This document shows, one piece after another, positions 51,553 through 60,571 of a stretch of 64,000 nt of DNA. Each line of letters opens with the position of its first letter. Position 1 is the first letter of the stretch. Source of the stretch: JBJXHC01 sp046160825 (GTDB lineage Bacteria; Bacteroidota; Ignavibacteria; UBA10030; UBA6906); the NCBI GenBank assembly GCA_046160825.1, contig JBJXHC010000027.1, forward strand, positions 3,842 through 67,841. The letters are read 5' to 3'. The position numbers were made by a program, and so were the translations under genes. The notes beneath the pieces are model-generated. The model saw only the letters and a program-made list of their open reading frames with translations, was not told the DNA's origin and ran no database searches.

Positions 51553-52752
51553 GTGACACCAACACTACTGTCAGGCATTCGTGTTCTTGATCTGACGAAC
51601 GTTCTCTCGGGACCGTTTGCAACGCTTCACCTTTCGTTGCTGGGAGCCGAGGTCATCAAGATTGAGAACCCTGTTGATGGTGACCTTGCGCGCAAGCTTG
51701 GGAGTGTTCCTGAGTTAAACGACCAGCTCATGGGAACGAGTTTTCTTGCCCAAAACGCCAATAAAAAATCGCTCACGCTGAATCTCAAAGAGAAGGAAGC
51801 AAAGGAAATATTCCTGAAGCTTGTCAAAACAGCCGACATTGTAGTCGAGAATTTTCGTCCCGACGTCATGAACCGCCTTGGGCTCGGGTATGATATATTG
51901 AAGAAGAATAACCCGTCGCTTATCTACTGTGGCATCTCCGGCTTCGGTGCCACGGGACCGGATGCAATGAAACCCGCGTACGATCAGATCATCCAGGGAC
52001 TCAGTGGTGTCATGGCCATCAACGGTGATGAGAGTCTGAATCCGCTGCGTTGCGGGTTCCCTGTGTGTGATACGGTCGGAGGATTGAACGCTGCGTTTGC
52101 CATCATGGCTGCCTTGTTCCATCGCGAACGGACAGGGGAGGGGCAGTTCATTGATGTGGCGCTTCTTGATTCCGTTATGCCGCTCATGGGTTGGGTAGCG
52201 GCAAACCTCCTCATCGGTCATCAGCAGCCGGTACTGATGGGAAATGACAACTTCACGGCCGCACCATCCGGGATGTTCGTCACGAAGGACGGCCACATCA
52301 ACATTGCCGCCAACAAGCAGGAGCAATGGGAAGCCGTTGCGGACGTACTTGGTGTTCGCGGGCTCACACAGGACCCTCGTTTTGAGAAGCGTGATGCGCG
52401 TAAGAGGAACCGGAAGATTCTCACGCTATTGTTGGAGGAAAAGTTGAAAGAGAGGGAGACAGCATACTGGGTGGAAACACTCAATGCACAGGGTGTTCCT
52501 TCGGGTGAGATTCTTGGTCTTGAAGCCGCACTGGACCAGCAGCAGGTGAAGCATCGCGATGCAATTCAATCTGTTCATGCCGATGGCATCGGGGACCTCA
52601 AGTTGTTCAATCTGACTGCAAAATTTGAGAAGACTCCGGGAAACGTTACATGTGCTCCGCCAAGGCTCGGCGCGCAAACAAATGAATTCCTTCGTGAATT
52701 GGGTTATTCCAACGCGGAGATAGAGCAACTTCGTGAGCGAAGGGCTGTGTAG
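51553..52752 (+). CDS. class III CoA-transferase (CaiB/BaiF family)
   Basis: The 399-residue enzyme starts at GTG 51553 with GGAG seven bases upstream. Family marks are GIRVLDLTNVLSGPFATLHLSLLGAEVIKIENPVDGDLAR, LIYCGISGFGATGP, and GEGQFIDVALLDSVM, where the Asp of LLDS aligns with the acyl-anhydride-forming Asp of formyl-CoA transferase. It would move CoA to a carboxylic acid. Placement next to a lyase suggests that it activates the acid the lyase cleaves (for example citrate or citramalate). Confidence 0.93.
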   Translation: MTPTLLSGIRVLDLTNVLSGPFATLHLSLLGAEVIKIENPVDGDLARKLGSVPELNDQLMGTSFLAQNANKKSLTLNLKEKEAKEIFLKLVKTADIVVENFRPDVMNRLGLGYDILKKNNPSLIYCGISGFGATGPDAMKPAYDQIIQGLSGVMAINGDESLNPLRCGFPVCDTVGGLNAAFAIMAALFHRERTGEGQFIDVALLDSVMPLMGWVAANLLIGHQQPVLMGNDNFTAAPSGMFVTKDGHINIAANKQEQWEAVADVLGVRGLTQDPRFEKRDARKRNRKILTLLLEEKLKERETAYWVETLNAQGVPSGEILGLEAALDQQQVKHRDAIQSVHADGIGDLKLFNLTAKFEKTPGNVTCAPPRLGAQTNEFLRELGYSNAEIEQLRERRAV

Positions 52753-52772
52753 CATATCAGAGAGCGTGTCCA

Positions 52773-54065
52773 ATGGGTATGACAGTAGTGGAAAAGATTC
52801 TGGCCCGCGCATCAGGGTACCAGGCCGTGAAAGCCGGTGATGTGGTAGAGCCGTCAGTCGATCTCGCAATGTCGCATGAGAACGCGGCGCTGGTGATCAA
52901 CCAGTTTCTCGAGATCTATGAAGGCACAGGTATCACACCGGAGGTGTGGAGTTTGCCAAAGGTCGCAATCATCTTTGATCATCGCGTTCCGGCTGAATCA
53001 GCAAAGACAGCGACGAACCAGAAGAAGGTGCGGGAGTTTGTGGCGAAACATATGATCAGTAAATTCCATGACATTCGGGGTGATCTCGGTGGAATCTGTC
53101 ACCAGATTCTTCCTGAAAGCGGCTACGTTCGCCCCGGTTCAGTGGTAGTGGGTACGGATTCTCATACGACCAGCCATGGTGCTCTCGGCGCGTTTGCGTT
53201 TGGGATCGGGGCAACCGAGATGGCGAGTGTCTGGGCGCTCGGTACCGTCCTCAACGTGGAAGTCCCCAAGACGATCAAGGTAAATGTGCACGGGAGTTTT
53301 CCTCCCTTCGTCGGGCCCAAGGATCTGATTCTCCATCTCATCGGCAAGATCAGTGCGCAGGGGGCGAATTTCAGAGTCATTGAGTTCCATGGCGAGACGA
53401 TACGGACAATGTCCACTTCGGGGCGATTGGTTCTCTGCAACATGTCTGTTGAAGCCGGCGCAACATCCGGCATCGTTCCTGCGGATGCGGAATCGATGCG
53501 ATACCTCAGAGACGAAGCTGGCGTACACGATCCGCTAACCCCGGTCATGCCCGACAATGATGCGACATACATACAGGAAATCGATATTGATGTATCGAAT
53601 CTCGGACCACAAGTTGCCTGTCCGCACACGGTTGACAATGTGAAGTCCGTTGAAAGTATCGTGGGAACATATGTGCATCAGATCGTCATTGGGTCATGCA
53701 CAAACGGCAGACTTGATGACCTTCAGATAGCCGCTGGCATTGTGAGAGGAAAGAAGGTTTCGAAGAACACCCGTATGCTTGTTTTCCCGGCAAGCGGCAA
53801 GATCTATGGTGAGGCGCTTGAGCGAGGGTACATCATGGATTTTATGAAGGCCGGTGCCGTGGTGATGAACCCGGGGTGTGGGCCGTGCCTCGGCATACAT
53901 GAAGGCGCGTTGGCCGATGGTGAGGTTGCTCTCTCGACGACCAACAGAAATTTTAAAGGACGCATGGGAAATCCGAAATCTGAAGTGTATCTCTGCTCAC
54001 CTGCCGTTGCCGCGGCATCAGCCATCACCGGGATGATCACCGATCCGCGGAAAGGAGAATTGTAA
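52773..54065 (+). CDS. LeuC/homoaconitase-type hydro-lyase, large subunit
   Basis: The 430-residue large subunit has the archaeal-type LeuC/HacA signatures: TVVEKILARASGY, RPGSVVVGTDSHTTSHGALGAFAFGIGATEM, the Fe-S Cys in GSCTNGRLDDLQIAA and NPGCGPCLGIH. Three Cys ligate the 4Fe-4S cluster. It interconverts 2- and 3-hydroxy acids by dehydration/hydration. Isopropylmalate, citrate, homocitrate and citramalate enzymes share these motifs, so the substrate is open. The gene is followed one base later by the small subunit. Confidence 0.92.
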   Translation: MGMTVVEKILARASGYQAVKAGDVVEPSVDLAMSHENAALVINQFLEIYEGTGITPEVWSLPKVAIIFDHRVPAESAKTATNQKKVREFVAKHMISKFHDIRGDLGGICHQILPESGYVRPGSVVVGTDSHTTSHGALGAFAFGIGATEMASVWALGTVLNVEVPKTIKVNVHGSFPPFVGPKDLILHLIGKISAQGANFRVIEFHGETIRTMSTSGRLVLCNMSVEAGATSGIVPADAESMRYLRDEAGVHDPLTPVMPDNDATYIQEIDIDVSNLGPQVACPHTVDNVKSVESIVGTYVHQIVIGSCTNGRLDDLQIAAGIVRGKKVSKNTRMLVFPASGKIYGEALERGYIMDFMKAGAVVMNPGCGPCLGIHEGALADGEVALSTTNRNFKGRMGNPKSEVYLCSPAVAAASAITGMITDPRKGEL

Positions 54066-54066
54066 T

Positions 54067-54585
54067 ATGGCGAAGGTAGTTCTCACTGTTGGCGACGATA
54101 TCTCCACTGATGTTATTTATCCGGGCAGGTTCATGGCAACGGTGCTTCCCGCTGAAACACCACAGTTCGCATTTGCAGACAATACCGAGTTCAACGCGCA
54201 GTTGAAATCGAAACAGATTGCTGCAGGAAGTATCATTGTGGCAGGGAGGAATTTTGGATGTGGTTCGTCACGCGAACAAGCCGTCTCCGCTCTCAAGGGT
54301 CATGATCTTGTGATCGTTGCAAAGAGCTTTGCGCGCATCTTCTTGCAGAACTCCGTGAACCTTGGATTGCAGTTGGTTGAAGCGCCGGAAATCGAAGCGT
54401 CTGCCAATGACGAATTGAATATTGGCGCGGACATTGTTGAAAACAAGACGACGGGAAGACGCTTCAGCGTCATTGCTTTCCCGAAGACCCGACAAGAGAT
54501 TATTGCTTCAGGTGGATTAATACCCCATACGAGAAAGTTGATCATGGAGGGGCGGAGGGGAGTTTCTCAACGGAAAAATGGTTAA
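54067..54585 (+). CDS. LeuD-type hydro-lyase, small subunit
   Basis: The 172-residue small subunit is the swivelling domain. GDDISTDVIYPGRFMATV contains the substrate-specificity loop region and VAGRNFGCGSSREQAVSALKG the conserved helix. The loop YPGRFMATV differs from the typical Leu-pathway versions known to me, in line with an alternative substrate. It completes the heterodimer with the preceding gene. Confidence 0.92.
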   Translation: MAKVVLTVGDDISTDVIYPGRFMATVLPAETPQFAFADNTEFNAQLKSKQIAAGSIIVAGRNFGCGSSREQAVSALKGHDLVIVAKSFARIFLQNSVNLGLQLVEAPEIEASANDELNIGADIVENKTTGRRFSVIAFPKTRQEIIASGGLIPHTRKLIMEGRRGVSQRKNG

Positions 54586-54625
54586 CTACTTCTGATCATT
54601 CAAATCACCAAATGTGAGAAGAGAC

Positions 54626-55108
54626 ATGGAATCCATTGAACAACCAAAAGTGAGACATCGGTCATTCTCCTACACGACGAATCTCTCCTGGGCGGAAGGC
54701 AGAATCGGGACCATGACATCTGAAGGGAAGCCGGCTCTCAAGATATCCAGTCCGCCGGAGTTCAAAGGCAATGCCGGCTATTGGACGCCGGAGGATGTTT
54801 TTGTCGGTTCTGTAGAAATGTGTCAGATGCTCACATTCATAGGAATTGCCCAGAAGCAGAATGTTCCGTTTATCTCATACAAGAGTTCTGCAAAGGGTAC
54901 GCTGGAGTTTATTGATGGACAGTACCGGTTTACGCATATTGTCGTTTCCCCCGTCGTAGTAGTGGACGAGCCGGGTACGGAGTCTCAAATCAATGCAGTT
55001 ATCCGCGAAGCCCACAAGAGGTGCCTAATCGCAAACTCCATCACGGCAATTGTGGAAGTCAACCCTACGATCCAGTTGAAAGAGAAAATTGGCGGCGAAG
55101 TTACCTGA
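54626..55108 (+). CDS. OsmC family protein
   Basis: The 160-residue protein has the OsmC pattern: SPPEFKGNAGYWTPEDVFVGSVEMCQMLTFI with the peroxidatic-type Cys in the VEMC position, and a second Cys in AHKRCLIANSI. OsmC/Ohr proteins reduce organic peroxides with two Cys. ATG 54626 is used; GTG 54614 in front is possible. It lies between the metabolic operon and hemN. Confidence 0.92.
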   Translation: MESIEQPKVRHRSFSYTTNLSWAEGRIGTMTSEGKPALKISSPPEFKGNAGYWTPEDVFVGSVEMCQMLTFIGIAQKQNVPFISYKSSAKGTLEFIDGQYRFTHIVVSPVVVVDEPGTESQINAVIREAHKRCLIANSITAIVEVNPTIQLKEKIGGEVT

Positions 55109-55158
55109 TACTTGTGGTGCCATGACCGTTCAAACTTAAGAAAATGGCGCGCGTGCTA

Positions 55159-55174
55159 TTCTCACATCTGAAAA
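55159..55174 (+). promoter_or_regulatory. enhancer-like palindrome upstream of hemN
   Basis: TTCTCA-CATC-TGAAAA matches TTCTCA-N4-TGAGAA at 11 of 12 positions; centre about 76 bases upstream of the -24 GG at 55243. Confidence 0.5.
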
Positions 55175-55221
55175 TCCGATTCACTCAGGTATTAACGGGC
55201 GTCATTCCTTCCCAAATTTAA

Positions 55222-55243
55222 CAAATCGATGTGCATTGATTTG
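55222..55243. promoter_or_regulatory. 22-base palindrome overlapping the hemN promoter
   Basis: CAAATCGATG (55222-55231), two bases, CATTGATTTG (55234-55243): nine of ten arm bases are complementary. It is not oriented like an FNR box. Its last base is the first G of the -24 element, so bound protein would interfere with the promoter. Confidence 0.5.
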
Positions 55244-55257
55244 GCACCCCCTTTGTC
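55242..55257 (+). promoter_or_regulatory. sigma-54-type promoter of hemN
   Basis: TTGGCAC-CCCCT-TTGT has a perfect -24 element, GG at 55243-55244 and a -12 element reading GT instead of GC. ATG is at 55285. Confidence 0.5.
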
Positions 55258-55284
55258 ACCTGAGTCAGCAACAGGAGGGATTCC

Positions 55285-56679
55285 ATGATGTTTTCTTCGC
55301 CGTTGAAAGTAGATGTTGGTCTTCTTAGTAAGTATGATCGTCCCGGACCGCGATACACCAGTTATCCGACCGCTCCGATGTTTACGAGTGCATTCACGTC
55401 TGACGACTATCGGCGTGCCATAGTCGAGTCAAACCCTGCAACCGCAGACTCCGATATCTCACTCTATTTTCATTTCCCCTTTTGTGACACATTATGCTAT
55501 TTCTGCGGTTGTACCATGATGGTAACGCGCGACCGCAAGAGAATCTCAGAATATCTTCAGTACGTGAAAAAGGAAATCGATATTGTTGCTCCGTTGATTA
55601 CGGACAAGAGGAAGGTGATGCAGGTGCATTGGGGGGGTGGGACCCCCACGCACCTGACGCCAGAAGAGATACTCGACATGGCAGGGTACATCCGGCGTTC
55701 CTTCAACATCGCTCCCGACGCCGAAATGAGTGTCGAGATTGACCCGCGGGAGTTGACGCAGAAGCACCTTGGCGCACTACGACATGTTGGATTCAACCGG
55801 GTCAGCATGGGGATTCAGGACTTCAACCCGCGTGTGCAACAGGCCGTCAATCGTGTGCAACCGGAGGAGTTATCACTACAGGTCTATAAGTGGGCCGCGG
55901 CGCTTGAGTTCGAGAGCATCAACGTGGATCTGATTTATGGACTTCCGCGACAGACCGCGGGCACATTTCGGGATACGTTACAAAAAGTCATCCGCTTGCG
56001 CCCCGACCGGATTGCAGTGTTCAATTATGCCCACGTCCCCTGGATGAAGGCACACCAGCGATTAATCCATGCGGAGGACCTTCCGAGCGCAAACGAAAAA
56101 CTCAGTATTCTGAAAATGACAATTGAAACACTCTGCTCTGACGGCTACGAGTATATCGGGATGGATCACTTTGCGCGGCCGAATGATGAACTTACTCTGG
56201 CCCAACGGGAGAAGACGCTCAACCGGAACTTTCAAGGCTACTCGACAAAATCCGGTGCAGACCTGTACGGGTTCGGTATGTCGTCCATCGGCAATATCCA
56301 TGGTGTGTATGCTCAGAACGCCAAGACGCTGCCTGAATACTATAATGCCCTTGATCACGGCGAACTTGCAACGCATGTGGGTTACCGGATGACAAGCGAT
56401 GACCACATCAGAAAGTACGTCATCATGCGCCTGATGTGCGACCTTGAACTGAAGAAGTCCGATGTGGAGACACAGTTCGTCATCGACTTCGATGAATACT
56501 TCGAGGATGCCCTGAAACAACTTGATCAATTTATCGATGACGATCTGGTGGAGCATACCCTGAACGGGCTGCGGATCATCGGAAACGGACGGCTTGTTCT
56601 TCGCAACATTGCCATGTGCTTCGATGCTTACCTCGACACAATGCAGAAAGAGAAACCGGTGTTCTCGCGGACTGTGTGA
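55285..56679 (+). CDS. hemN: oxygen-independent coproporphyrinogen III oxidase
   Basis: The 464-residue radical-SAM enzyme has LYFHFPFCDTLCYFCGC with the C-x3-C-x2-C-x-C cluster motif, VHWGGGTPTHLT, RVSMGIQDFNPRVQQAVNRVQ and the YIGMDHFARPND, GFGMSSIG segments. It decarboxylates coproporphyrinogen III to protoporphyrinogen IX without oxygen in haem synthesis and is a cytosolic monomer. Use of the HemN rather than HemF form fits anaerobic growth. AGGAGGG precedes ATG 55285; ATG 55288 is also possible. Confidence 0.97.
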   Translation: MMFSSPLKVDVGLLSKYDRPGPRYTSYPTAPMFTSAFTSDDYRRAIVESNPATADSDISLYFHFPFCDTLCYFCGCTMMVTRDRKRISEYLQYVKKEIDIVAPLITDKRKVMQVHWGGGTPTHLTPEEILDMAGYIRRSFNIAPDAEMSVEIDPRELTQKHLGALRHVGFNRVSMGIQDFNPRVQQAVNRVQPEELSLQVYKWAAALEFESINVDLIYGLPRQTAGTFRDTLQKVIRLRPDRIAVFNYAHVPWMKAHQRLIHAEDLPSANEKLSILKMTIETLCSDGYEYIGMDHFARPNDELTLAQREKTLNRNFQGYSTKSGADLYGFGMSSIGNIHGVYAQNAKTLPEYYNALDHGELATHVGYRMTSDDHIRKYVIMRLMCDLELKKSDVETQFVIDFDEYFEDALKQLDQFIDDDLVEHTLNGLRIIGNGRLVLRNIAMCFDAYLDTMQKEKPVFSRTV

Positions 56680-56701
56680 TATCCACATCCGTGACGAACA
56701 T

Positions 56702-56729
56702 AAAAGCCACCCTTGACGGGTGGTTTTTT
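56702..56729 (+). terminator. intrinsic terminator after hemN
   Basis: CCACCC (56707-56712), five-base loop, GGGTGG (56718-56723) and TTTTTT follow the hemN stop. Confidence 0.85.
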
Positions 56730-56730
56730 G

Positions 56731-56779
56731 TTTTCAGGGAATTGGATGGCCTTGAGGATTTCCTTTTCAGGGATGAGAA
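56731..56779 (+). promoter_or_regulatory. enhancer-like palindrome and half-site upstream of nifJ
   Basis: TTTTCA-GGGA-TGAGAA (56764-56779) matches TTCTCA-N4-TGAGAA at 11 of 12 positions; its centre is about 69 bases upstream of the -24 GG at 56841. An identical left half TTTTCAGGGA recurs at 56731-56740, 33 bases earlier. Confidence 0.55.
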
Positions 56780-56839
56780 TTCGGGTCTTTTACTCCGAAA
56801 TGTTTGTTGAAAACAGGCTGGAATCCACTATTTCATACA

Positions 56840-56855
56840 TGGAACAGCATTTGCC
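56840..56855 (+). promoter_or_regulatory. sigma-54-type promoter of nifJ
   Basis: TGGAACA-GCAT-TTGC has GG at 56841-56842 and GC at 56853-56854 with exact N10. One mismatch in the -24 element. ATG 56926. Confidence 0.65.
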
Positions 56856-56925
56856 CTATTACTCTCAGTGACCAAGTGAACCAAGAACCAAGTTATTATG
56901 AATTTTCATTGCGAGCCATTGAATC

Positions 56926-59900
56926 ATGGAACACACCCCAAAACGTAGATACGTAACAATCGACGGAAACGAAGCGGCGGCATGCGTTGCCCACAAGCTC
57001 AACGAAGTCATCGCCATCTATCCGATTACTCCATCGTCCAACATGGGCGAATGGGCAGATGAATGGTCGGCACAAGGACGAAAGAACCTGTGGGGCACGA
57101 TCCCCTCAGTAACAGAGATGCAGAGTGAAGGTGGTGCAGCCGGGGCAGTTCATGGTGCGCTGCAAACAGGAGCTCTCTCGACCACGTTCACCGCCTCTCA
57201 GGGATTACTCCTGATGATACCAAACATGTACAAGATTGCAGGAGAGCTGACCTCAACCGTGTTTCATGTGTCCGCACGATCGCTTGCAACGCAGTCGCTC
57301 TCTATTTTCGGTGACCATAGCGACGTGATGGCCACGCGAGGGACGGGTTTTGCAATGATGTGTTCAAACTCCGTGCAGGAAGTGATGGACTTTGCATTGA
57401 TTGCACAGGCAGCCACCCTCGAAGCTCGCGTCCCATTTCTTCATTTCTTCGACGGCTTCAGGACGTCTCATGAAGTCATGAAGATCGAGCAACTGAACGA
57501 TGATGATATTCGTGCCATGATAGATGATGAGTTGATTCACGCGCACCGCTCACGCGGTCTTTCTCCCGACCGTCCGGTGATGCGTGGAACGGCGATGAAC
57601 CCCGACGTCTATTTCCAGGCGCGAGAGACGGTGAACCCGTTTTATGCAGCATGTCCGGCAATTGTGCAAAAGGCAATGGACAAGTTCGCGAAAATCGTTG
57701 GCCGCCAATATCAATTGTTTGATTATGTCGGTTCCCCCAATGCGGAGAGCGTTATGGTGATTATGGGATCCGGAACCGGTGCAGTCGAAGAGACGATCTC
57801 CTACCTGAACAACAAAGGCGAGAATGTCGGCGTGTTGAAGGTGAGGCTCTTCCGGCCATTCTCGATTGAATCTTTTGTCCAGGCTCTCCCGAAATCCGTT
57901 AAGACCATTGCCGTTCTCGACAGAACGAAAGAACCAGGGAGTGCCGGTGAGCCGTTGTATCAGGATGTAGTGACGGCAATAGCAGAATGCCACACCACCG
58001 GAACACTTCCCTTTGCATTTCCGAGAATCATCGGCGGGCGGTATGGACTTTCTTCCAAAGAGTTCACGCCTGCGATGGTCAAAGGCATCTACGATGAGAT
58101 GAAGAAGACCTCCCCGAAGAACCATTTCACCGTCGGCATCAATGACGATGTTACACACACAAGCATCGACTATGATGCGGATTTCACCACTGAGCCAGAC
58201 GATGTCGTACGGGCAATGTTTTATGGCCTTGGTGCTGATGGCACCGTTGGAGCAAACAAGAACTCCATCAAGATCATCGGAGAGGATACTGATTTCTTTG
58301 CCCAGGGATATTTCGTTTACGACTCAAAGAAGTCGGGCTCAACAACGATTTCACATCTCCGTTTCGGTCCGCGTCCCATCAAATCAAACTATCTGGTCGA
58401 ACGGGCAAACTTCATCGCTTGCCATCAATGGTTCTTCCTTGAAAAATTTGATGTGTTAAAAAATGCCGTTCCGGGCGCCACATTCCTGCTTAATAGCTAC
58501 TTCGGTCCTGATAAGGTATGGAGTCAACTACCCCGACACATTCAGGAACAGATTATCCGCAAGAAGATCAGGTTCTATGTGATTGACGGGTACAAAGTTG
58601 CCCAAGCAACCGGCATGGGCGGCCGCGTGAATACCATTATGCAAACCTGCTTCTTTGCCATCTCCGGCGTGCTTCCGCGTGAACAGGCGATTGAAGCGAT
58701 CAAGAATTCGATCAAGAAGACATACGGGAAGAAGGGCGACCAGATCGTCCAGCAGAACTTCGCCGCTGTTGATCAGACAATTGCCAATCTCTTTGAGGTG
58801 ACGATACCGGAACAGGTGACGAGCACTCTGGAGATGCCGTCTCCGGTGTCTTCGAAGGCACCCGAGTTTGTTCGCAACGTTACGGGCGTAATCATCGCCG
58901 GCATGGGTGACTCACTTCCTGTCAGTGCAATGCCGATTGATGGGACGTTCCCCGTCGGGACAGCCCAATGGGAGAAGCGCAACATTGCTCTTGAGATTCC
59001 CGTGTGGGATACGCAGGTCTGCATACAGTGCAATAAGTGCGCGATTGTCTGTCCGCACGCAACGATTCGCATCAAGGTGTACGACCCGAAGGAATTGGCG
59101 GGCGCCCCCTCCACGTTCAAGTCGACTGACTATCGCGGCACCGAATACAAAGGGATGAAATATTCGATCCAAGTTGCGCCAGAAGACTGTACGGGCTGCG
59201 GCATCTGTATTGAGATTTGTCCAGCCAAGAACAAATCGGAGACACGCCTCAAGGCAATCAACATGATGCCTCAGCCAGCCATCCGCGATCAGGAGAGAGA
59301 GAACTACGAGTTCTTCCTCAGTCTTCCGGAGGTTGACCGACGCGGAGTGAAAATGGATTCGGTCAAGGGCTCACAGTTGCTCCAGCCGTTGTTCGAATAC
59401 TCCGGTGCGTGCTCGGGTTGCGGTGAGACTCCGTATCTCAAGTTGGTGACACAGTTGTTCGGCGACAGAATGCTCGTGGCGAATGCAACAGGTTGTTCCT
59501 CCATCTATGGCGGCAACCTGCCGACAACACCCTGGACAAAGAACAACGACGGCCGCGGTCCTGCATGGTCAAACTCGCTCTTCGAGGATAACGCAGAGTT
59601 CGGTATGGGTATGCGACTCACTATCGACAAGCACACAGAGATGGCGAAGGAACTCGTCCAGGTACTTGAGCCGGTGATCGGGGCTGAGTTGGTGAATGCA
59701 CTCCTCACCGCCAGTCAGTCTGATGAGGCGGGAATCTACGAACAGCGCCAGAGAGTTGAGGAATTGAAGAAGAAGCTGAAGATGATCACCTCTCCCGAGG
59801 CAAAGCAACTCGCGAGCCTTGCTGACAGCCTTGTGAAGAAGAGTGTGTGGATCATCGGTGGTGATGGCTGGGCGTATGATATCGGTTTCGGTGGACTCGA

Positions 59901-60525
59901 CCATGTGCTCGCTTCTGGAAAGAATGTGAACATCCTCGTTCTCGACACGGAAGTGTACTCCAATACCGGCGGACAGATGTCAAAGTCCACGCCACGCGGA
60001 GCGGTGGCGAAATTTGCAGCAGGCGGCAAGCCACGTGCAAAGAAAGACCTCGGCCAGATCGCCATGACCTACGGGAATGTCTACGTTGCAACGGTTGCGA
60101 TGGGTGCGAACGATATGCAAACCATCAAGGCATTCATCGAAGCGGAAGCGTACGATGGCCCATCGCTCATCATCGCGTACAGTCATTGCATAGCGCATGG
60201 CATCAACATGGAGAAGGGGATGAGCAACCAGAAAGCCGCGGTGGAGAGCGCCCACTGGCCGCTGTACCGCTACAACCCGACGCAGGAGGCGGATGGAAAG
60301 AATCCGTTCAAACTCGACTCCAAGGCGGCAAAGATCAAGTTCTCCGACTACGCATATCTTGAGACCCGCTACAAGATGCTGACGAAAAGCGATCCCGAAG
60401 CGGCAAAGCGTCTGATGGAGCTTGCCCAGGAAGACGTCAACAAACGATGGGAAATCCTGGAAGAGATGGCGAAGGACGGGAATGGAACTGCGCAAACGGT
60501 TGTTCCTGCCGTGCAACATAACTAA
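56926..60525 (+). CDS. nifJ: pyruvate:ferredoxin (flavodoxin) oxidoreductase
   Basis: The 1199-residue single-chain PFOR carries all domains: alpha-like (IAIYPITPSSNMGEWADEW), gamma-like, a ferredoxin domain with two 4Fe-4S motifs CIQCNKCAIVCP and CTGCGICIEICP, and the TPP-binding beta domain (CSGCGETPYLKL; GGDGWAYDIGFGGLDHV; LDTEVYSNTGGQMSKSTPRGA). It interconverts pyruvate + CoA and acetyl-CoA + CO2 with ferredoxin or flavodoxin. The length is normal. A sigma-54-like promoter lies upstream; a DHOD-like protein and a malic enzyme gene follow. Confidence 0.98.
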   Translation: MEHTPKRRYVTIDGNEAAACVAHKLNEVIAIYPITPSSNMGEWADEWSAQGRKNLWGTIPSVTEMQSEGGAAGAVHGALQTGALSTTFTASQGLLLMIPNMYKIAGELTSTVFHVSARSLATQSLSIFGDHSDVMATRGTGFAMMCSNSVQEVMDFALIAQAATLEARVPFLHFFDGFRTSHEVMKIEQLNDDDIRAMIDDELIHAHRSRGLSPDRPVMRGTAMNPDVYFQARETVNPFYAACPAIVQKAMDKFAKIVGRQYQLFDYVGSPNAESVMVIMGSGTGAVEETISYLNNKGENVGVLKVRLFRPFSIESFVQALPKSVKTIAVLDRTKEPGSAGEPLYQDVVTAIAECHTTGTLPFAFPRIIGGRYGLSSKEFTPAMVKGIYDEMKKTSPKNHFTVGINDDVTHTSIDYDADFTTEPDDVVRAMFYGLGADGTVGANKNSIKIIGEDTDFFAQGYFVYDSKKSGSTTISHLRFGPRPIKSNYLVERANFIACHQWFFLEKFDVLKNAVPGATFLLNSYFGPDKVWSQLPRHIQEQIIRKKIRFYVIDGYKVAQATGMGGRVNTIMQTCFFAISGVLPREQAIEAIKNSIKKTYGKKGDQIVQQNFAAVDQTIANLFEVTIPEQVTSTLEMPSPVSSKAPEFVRNVTGVIIAGMGDSLPVSAMPIDGTFPVGTAQWEKRNIALEIPVWDTQVCIQCNKCAIVCPHATIRIKVYDPKELAGAPSTFKSTDYRGTEYKGMKYSIQVAPEDCTGCGICIEICPAKNKSETRLKAINMMPQPAIRDQERENYEFFLSLPEVDRRGVKMDSVKGSQLLQPLFEYSGACSGCGETPYLKLVTQLFGDRMLVANATGCSSIYGGNLPTTPWTKNNDGRGPAWSNSLFEDNAEFGMGMRLTIDKHTEMAKELVQVLEPVIGAELVNALLTASQSDEAGIYEQRQRVEELKKKLKMITSPEAKQLASLADSLVKKSVWIIGGDGWAYDIGFGGLDHVLASGKNVNILVLDTEVYSNTGGQMSKSTPRGAVAKFAAGGKPRAKKDLGQIAMTYGNVYVATVAMGANDMQTIKAFIEAEAYDGPSLIIAYSHCIAHGINMEKGMSNQKAAVESAHWPLYRYNPTQEADGKNPFKLDSKAAKIKFSDYAYLETRYKMLTKSDPEAAKRLMELAQEDVNKRWEILEEMAKDGNGTAQTVVPAVQHN

Positions 60526-60571
60526 GATATTGTCCTGCGATTTGTGCGGATGATTGGAAGGAAACAACTCT

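Noticed and set aside
55222..55243. FNR box for hemN
   Set aside because: The half-sites are in the inverse order (ATCGA..TTGAT rather than TTGAT..ATCAA), so it is recorded only as an unassigned palindrome.
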